A stretch of DNA of 64,000 bases from Paragemmobacter ruber. GTDB taxonomy: Bacteria; Pseudomonadota; Alphaproteobacteria; Rhodobacterales; Rhodobacteraceae. The stretch's first letter is position 1. Every line of letters begins with the position of its first letter. Below are positions 59,606-64,000 of this stretch, piece by piece. The stretch is taken from NCBI RefSeq assembly GCF_009908315.1, contig NZ_JAAATW010000003.1, positions 372,001 through 436,000 on the forward strand, written 5' to 3'. A program made the position numbers and the translations under genes. The notes beneath the pieces are model-generated. The model was not told where the DNA came from. It ran no database searches and worked only from the letters and a program-made list of their open reading frames with translations.

Positions 59606-60805
59606 ATGCTGGATAGTGACGCTTCCTTCTTCCTCGTGCCCGAATTCCAATCCTCCCACGGGGCGCGCCGCAGCCGCAGCGCACCCTCGTCAGATCTTGT
59701 CAACGATGCCGCACAGGGCACCGAGTTCTGCCTTCCGCCCCTGTCCGATGCCGGCGCACCGGGCATCACGGCGGGCGTGGCGGCGCTGGCCGCCTTCGGC
59801 TTCCCCTCTGCAAGCTTCATGCCAGAGGAAGCCCGCATCGCCGCCGATTTTTCGCGCACAGACGGGGTCATCGCCCCCGTCGCGCTGCCGATCCTTGCCG
59901 ATGCCCCATCCGCAGGGGGTGAGTCGCGCGCCGATGATATCATGGACGCAGGCTCTGACAGCCTTTTCCTCGAATCAGGCGAAGACACCGCCGCCCTGCC
60001 GACCGAAGCCCGCGCCATCACCCCGCGCCGCCCCATGCGCTTCACCTTCGCGCGCGAGACGCCGGAACCGGGCCGGATCGCCCTGCCCGCGCCCAACCTC
60101 TTTGACGGCGTCTTCGACAGCAACACTCTCTCGGGCGCCGACATCGACCCGCGCCTGCAACGCAGCCGCGCCCGCGCCCTCGCCCGCTTGGCCGCCCATG
60201 AGGCCACGCTTCCGCCCGAGGCGCGCAATCTCTGGCATGATGACGGGGCCGAACCCGATGCACCGCTTGCCGCAACCGAAGCAACAGAGACCGCCCCCGC
60301 AGTCCTGCCCGACGCGACCCCGCCCGCGATGACCATGACCGCCCCCGAGAGCGTGGCAGACCCCTCTACCGCCACGCCTGCCGCACCCGTGACGCCGCGC
60401 CGTGCCGTGCGCCAGATCGCCGTCACCCGGCGCACGCCACGCCCGCGGCCCGAGATCGCCGCGATCCACGATCCGCTGCAGGATCACCTGCACCAGATCC
60501 GTGATGCGCTCTACGCCCCGCTGCCCGACACGGCCGACGCGGCCGAGGCAACCGCCACCTCGCCCATCCCGGCCCGCGCCCCGATCCTCGCCCGGCTTGT
60601 GGCACTGATCATGGCGCTGGCGGTGATGCGGACCCTGCTCACACTGCACCGCGCGCTGACCCGGCCGCGCGCGCCGCGCTTCCCCGCGCTCCTGCCCGCG
60701 CTGCGCCGCCTGATGGTCAGCCCCCTGCGCCTGCCCGCACGGGCGGCGGCGATCACCGCGCTGATCCTCGTGCTGGCCCAGACAGTCCCGCGCGATCTGA
60801 TGTAG
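59606..60805 (+). CDS. Hypothetical protein with Pro/Ala-rich body and C-terminal membrane helices
   Basis: Not recognised. The 399-residue product has an Ala/Pro/Thr-rich, likely disordered N-terminal body. A charged core at about 170-200 (DIDPRLQRSRARALARLAAHE) and another near 290-310 (HDPLQDHLHQIRDALYAPLPD) look like short helices. Two hydrophobic C-terminal segments follow (ILARLVALIMALAVMRTLL, AAAITALILVLAQTV). ATG 59606 has a strong AAGGAGA eight bases upstream, which decides the start. It lies downstream of the glnBA terminator, so it has its own promoter. Architecture resembles the next gene. Confidence 0.65.
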   Translation: MLDSDASFFLVPEFQSSHGARRSRSAPSSDLVNDAAQGTEFCLPPLSDAGAPGITAGVAALAAFGFPSASFMPEEARIAADFSRTDGVIAPVALPILADAPSAGGESRADDIMDAGSDSLFLESGEDTAALPTEARAITPRRPMRFTFARETPEPGRIALPAPNLFDGVFDSNTLSGADIDPRLQRSRARALARLAAHEATLPPEARNLWHDDGAEPDAPLAATEATETAPAVLPDATPPAMTMTAPESVADPSTATPAAPVTPRRAVRQIAVTRRTPRPRPEIAAIHDPLQDHLHQIRDALYAPLPDTADAAEATATSPIPARAPILARLVALIMALAVMRTLLTLHRALTRPRAPRFPALLPALRRLMVSPLRLPARAAAITALILVLAQTVPRDLM

Positions 60806-61065
60806 GGGGCCAGCGCCACATCCTTGTGTTGTGCACCCCCCCGCTCCCCACGCTTGCCCGGCAGAGGGATCGGCCACGGATCGAAAACAAAGCCACCCGG
60901 ATCGGCGGTTTTCCGCGCGAAAGCCGCAAATCGGGCAACAATCGGGCAAAAGACGGCACCGTTCTCGTGAAGTTCCGCAAAGCCACCCGAAAATCGGCGC
61001 AATTCGGGATCAACCTGACGGTGACAAGAGCTGAATCAAACGGCTTGGATAACTGGGGCAAGACC

Positions 61066-61968
61066 ATGGCACTCGACGACAGCACCATCGCGCAGTTCGT
61101 CTTCGATCGCGACCCTGCGCTCAAACTTCCGCTTCTCGTGCGCGAACTGGATGAGGCGCTGGCCCGCTCTGGCGCGGGGGATCGCCACATCACCTGGGAC
61201 TGCGAAGATCTGGTCTTTGTCGATCTCCACGGCGTGCGCTTCACCCTGTCCTATACCGGCGAGGCCGCCCTCGGCCTGCCGTCCAGCCTGATGATCTCGG
61301 TCGGCCCAGGCCCCCATGGCCGCGACGATCCGCGCGATCGCCGCCGCTACGAAGACCTCTGCCATCTCATCGCAGACCGGCTCCGCGCGCGCTTTGCCCC
61401 GCGCGAAACGCTCTGGCATCAGGTGGCCGGTCCCGTCACAGCCGATCTGGTGGACGATCTCTTCGACCGCCTGCCCGATTTCGACGGCACGCGCACGGCC
61501 TTTCCCCTCACCCGCCGCTCCCCCCCGGCCGAGGCGATCCGCGCCTTCCCCGAGGTCGATGGCGGCATGCCCGTGTCCTTTGTCGAAAAGGCCATGGCAA
61601 TCAAGGCGGCCAAGGCCGAACGCGCCCGCGCCGCCACGCTTCAGCCCGCCAACAGCCAACCCGATCAGCCGCGCCCCAGCCTTGGCGCCAAGACCGCCCC
61701 CAAGACGCCCGATCTGACCCGCATCCGCAGCGCCCTATACCCCGAGGCGCCCGAAAGCACCGGCCAGAACGTGCGCATGCGACTGGCCGCCTCCACGCTC
61801 GATGTCACGCTGATGATGGTCTACCTGCCGATGGGCGCGGCCATGCTCACCCATTCGCTGCTGCGCGGGGGCGATGTGACCGCCTCCAGCCGCGTCATGG
61901 CGCTGACCTGCACGCTCTTGGCCTTTGGCCAAGTCGCAGGGCTGGATGCCGTCCTGTCGGTGATCTGA
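61066..61968 (+). CDS. Hypothetical protein, soluble N-terminal domain and two C-terminal membrane helices
   Basis: Not recognised by family. The 300-residue product has a folded-looking N-terminal domain (residues 1-150: LPLLVRELDEALARSGAGDRHITWDCEDLVFVDLHGVRFTL strands and helices), a linker with Lys/Ala-rich coil (VSFVEKAMAIKAAKAERARAA), then a short TPDLTRIRSALYPE motif and two membrane helices (DVTLMMVYLPMGAAMLTHSLL, MALTCTLLAFGQVAGLDAVL). ATG 61066 was chosen because the upstream extension to 60826 is basic and intergenic in look. The IRSALYPE motif resembles IRDALYAPLP of the preceding protein, also just before its membrane helices. Confidence 0.7.
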   Translation: MALDDSTIAQFVFDRDPALKLPLLVRELDEALARSGAGDRHITWDCEDLVFVDLHGVRFTLSYTGEAALGLPSSLMISVGPGPHGRDDPRDRRRYEDLCHLIADRLRARFAPRETLWHQVAGPVTADLVDDLFDRLPDFDGTRTAFPLTRRSPPAEAIRAFPEVDGGMPVSFVEKAMAIKAAKAERARAATLQPANSQPDQPRPSLGAKTAPKTPDLTRIRSALYPEAPESTGQNVRMRLAASTLDVTLMMVYLPMGAAMLTHSLLRGGDVTASSRVMALTCTLLAFGQVAGLDAVLSVI

Positions 61969-61990
61969 CGCGGGGGTGCGGGGGGGGGCG

Positions 61991-62773
61991 CTACAGCCCC
62001 GCCGCCACCATGCCCGCGCGTTCGGCGTCCGAGAACCGCGCCATCGGCACCAGATAGGTGTGGATGGAAAACACCACCGCCTGCGTCTGGGGCAGGCGCA
62101 GGATGCATTGCCGCTCCGATCGCATGTACAGCCGCTCCACCGCATAGGGCCGCTTGTCGAATTCCAGCCGCGGGTTGTGCAGCGCCGGATCGTCATAGAC
62201 CAGCGCATTATAGCGCTCCAACGGCTGGCCCACGCGCACCATATCGAACAGCCGCTGCACCCGCCGCGCGATATCCTCGTCGTAATGGTGCACCGGCTTG
62301 TGGATGCCGGTCATCGGGCGCCCGATCTTCTGGGACAGCGTCCAACTTGCCGGAAAGCACAGGATCGCCCCGGTCAGCACCGACTCCTCGCCCTGCTTCT
62401 GCATCAGGCACAGGTCCTCTTGCACCAGCCGCCCCAGCGTGACCATGGGAAAGGCCGCGTCCACCCGCACCACTGCCCCATCGGGCCGCGTGACGCGGTC
62501 CCCCGCCACCCCATAGCCGGGCCGCCGCGCCAGCAGGTCCAGCACCACCGCCAGCAGTTCCGCCGCCGCCGCCCGCCCCTCGGGCAACAGCGCATGGACA
62601 AGCGGCTGGCGCGTGGCGATCAGCCAGTCCCGCTCGGCCATCTGGCCCGCAAAGGCCTCATCCTGCCGGATCCAGTCCTCCGCCTCGCAGGGCAGCATCC
62701 CCGGCAGCCGCCAGGTGCGGGCATCCGTCCAGGGCATATGCGGCAGGGCATCGTGAAAAACCGGCTCTCTCAT
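61991..62773 (-). CDS. DUF3445 haem-dependent oxidative N-demethylase-like protein
   Basis: Protein of 260 residues of the DUF3445 family, which includes haem- and flavin-linked oxidative N-demethylases. MPWTDARTWRLPGMLPC at the start, RDWLIATRQPLVHALLPEG, and especially LSQKIGRPMTGIHKPVHHYDE, YNALVYDDPALHNPR and RLYMRSERQCILRLPQT are the family blocks. The histidines of the IHKPVHHYD stretch are candidate haem or substrate contacts. It converges with the preceding gene and is divergent from dddP, 131 bp away. Confidence 0.82.
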   Translation of the reverse strand: MREPVFHDALPHMPWTDARTWRLPGMLPCEAEDWIRQDEAFAGQMAERDWLIATRQPLVHALLPEGRAAAAELLAVVLDLLARRPGYGVAGDRVTRPDGAVVRVDAAFPMVTLGRLVQEDLCLMQKQGEESVLTGAILCFPASWTLSQKIGRPMTGIHKPVHHYDEDIARRVQRLFDMVRVGQPLERYNALVYDDPALHNPRLEFDKRPYAVERLYMRSERQCILRLPQTQAVVFSIHTYLVPMARFSDAERAGMVAAGL

Positions 62774-62904
62774 GCCCCCTGCCTAGCGTCCCCGCCCCCG
62801 CCCATCAAGCCCGGCCAAATGCGACGCGCGCCACGTCGCCCTCAGGCAATCGCCCAGACCACGCCTGCCCGACCATTCCCCTTAGTCATCAGGGGGGCCA
62901 CGCC

Positions 62905-64000
62905 ATGAACCAGCACCACGCCGACCGCCGCAAGATCGACCCGACCCGCGGCCCCCGCCTTGCCGATGGCAGCCCCAATGACAACAACCGGGTAGAGATC
63001 GGCCCCACCCAGCTTGCCTTCGCGGAATGGCAGGCCGCGGGCCTCACGCCGCCCGATCTCGATGCCATGCGCCACTACCGCTGGGATCGTCTGGTCCGCG
63101 CGCTGCAGGCGCGCGATTACGGCGGGCTCCTGATGTTCGATCCGCTAAACATCCGCTACGCGACCGATACCACCAACATGCAATTGTGGAACACCCACAA
63201 CCCCTTCCGCGCCTGTCTTCTCATGGCGGATGGGCATATGGTGATGTGGGAATACAAGAACTCCCCCTTCCTCGTGACCTTCAACCCGATCGTCCGCGAA
63301 CTGCGCTCCGGCGCCACCTTCTTCTACAACTCCACCGGCGACCGGGGCGAGGCGGCGGCCAAGGCCTTCGCCCAGCAGGTGGATGATCTGATGCGCGAAC
63401 ATGCCGGCACCAACCGCCGCCTTGCGGTGGACAAGATCATGATCCACGGCCTGCGCGCGCTCGAAGCCATCGGGTTTCAGGTGATGGAGGGGGAAGAGGT
63501 CACCGAACGCACCCGCGCCATCAAGGGGCCTGATGACATGCTGGCCATGCGCTGCGCCGCCCATGCCTGCGAAACCGCCGTCGCCGCGATGGAGGCCTTC
63601 ACCCGTGAGAATGTTCCCAAGGGCGGCATCTCGGAAGATGACATCTGGTCGGTGCTCCATGCCGAAAACATCCGCCGCGGCGGCGAATGGATCGAAACCC
63701 GCCTCCTCGCCTCCGGCCCCCGCACCAATCCCTGGTTTCAGGAATGTGGCCCAAGGATCGTGCAGAACAACGAAATCGTCGCCTTCGATACCGATCTGAT
63801 CGGCGCCTACGGCTTCTGCATCGACATCAGCCGCACCTGGTGGGTGGGCGACGCGCGCCCCAGCAATGCGATGATCGCGGCCTATGCCCACGCGCTCGAC
63901 CATATCCGCGACCATCAAGCGCGGCTGAAACCCGGCGTCTCGATCCGCGAGCTTACCTTCGGCGGCCATCAACTCGATGATCAGTATTGGAAGCAGAAAT
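62905..64000 (+). CDS. dddP: DMSP lyase DddP-like M24-family protein (3' end outside window)
   Basis: First 365 residues of a protein that matches roseobacter DddP in nearly every block I remember (NRVEIGPTQLAFAEW, MFDPLNIRYATDTTNMQLW, GEWIETRLLASGPRTNPWFQ, FDTDLIGAYGFCIDISRTWW). Metal ligands D295, D297 and D307 and the active-site W95 fall at the same residue numbers as in the Ruegeria lacuscaerulensis enzyme; the remaining ligands (H371, E406, E421) and D377 lie beyond the edge. DddP cleaves dimethylsulfoniopropionate to dimethyl sulfide and acrylate. ATG 62905 follows AGGGGGG. The family also has members without lyase activity, so function needs the missing end. Confidence 0.85.
   Translation, partial: MNQHHADRRKIDPTRGPRLADGSPNDNNRVEIGPTQLAFAEWQAAGLTPPDLDAMRHYRWDRLVRALQARDYGGLLMFDPLNIRYATDTTNMQLWNTHNPFRACLLMADGHMVMWEYKNSPFLVTFNPIVRELRSGATFFYNSTGDRGEAAAKAFAQQVDDLMREHAGTNRRLAVDKIMIHGLRALEAIGFQVMEGEEVTERTRAIKGPDDMLAMRCAAHACETAVAAMEAFTRENVPKGGISEDDIWSVLHAENIRRGGEWIETRLLASGPRTNPWFQECGPRIVQNNEIVAFDTDLIGAYGFCIDISRTWWVGDARPSNAMIAAYAHALDHIRDHQARLKPGVSIRELTFGGHQLDDQYWKQK

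Overview
The window is high-GC (roughly 65-68 %) DNA from an alphaproteobacterium of the Rhodobacteraceae/Paracoccaceae type. Three things support this: a complete Rhodobacter capsulatus-type gene transfer agent (GTA) structural cluster lying between mltG/fabF and cysE, a B12-dependent class II ribonucleotide reductase, and at the right edge a protein very like the DMSP lyase DddP of roseobacters. I see no integrase, transposase, CRISPR array, plasmid gene or rRNA operon, so this reads as core chromosome.

Layout. 0-2.6 kb: two surface-polysaccharide glycosyltransferases. 2.7-10.9 kb: a small stress membrane protein, nrdJ with an NrdR box, a Fur/Mur-type regulator between two DMT permeases, and eno. 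10.9-16.9 kb: an FAD oxidoreductase, a DUF985 cupin, a fatty-acid desaturase, rarD, anmK and tyrS. 17-20.7 kb: a hairpin array, two cyclophilins, pgk and a class I aldolase. 20.9-25.1 kb: ftsB, then the pyruvate dehydrogenase operon pdhA-pdhB-pdhC with lipoyl domains on both E1-beta and E2. 25.2-40.1 kb, minus strand: cysE, a small GTA-linked ORF that runs in frame into cysE, and GTA genes g15 to g1 with tightly overlapping stops and starts. A good promoter and a terminator-like leader hairpin precede g1.

40.5-49.2 kb: mltG-fabF, then a gene-poor, decayed stretch with a broken GNAT gene and a 189-bp tandem duplication carrying a perfect TTAA-rich palindrome in each copy. After that come an agmatinase-family protein, acpP, fabG, a DUF2726 protein, an ASCH protein and fabD, so most of the fatty-acid initiation/elongation set is here. 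49.4-55.6 kb: a soluble chemotaxis transducer, a PACE-type membrane protein, a second hairpin array, rpsF-rpsR-rplI, a DMT permease, trigger factor and tRNA-Leu(UAG). 55.7-64 kb: paired perfect palindromes, nnr with an internal low-GC segment, glnB-glnA, two unrecognised proteins of similar architecture, a DUF3445 haem protein, and dddP cut by the window edge.

Much of the gene content is housekeeping: glycolysis through pyruvate oxidation (aldolase, pgk, eno, pdh), fatty acid synthesis, nitrogen assimilation, translation and protein folding. The less explained signals are the intergenic hairpin arrays at 17.0, 51.4 and 55.7 kb, the GTA leader hairpin, the GTA-ORF/CysE fusion, the 189-bp duplication, the mosaic nnr and the unrecognised pair at 59.6-62 kb.
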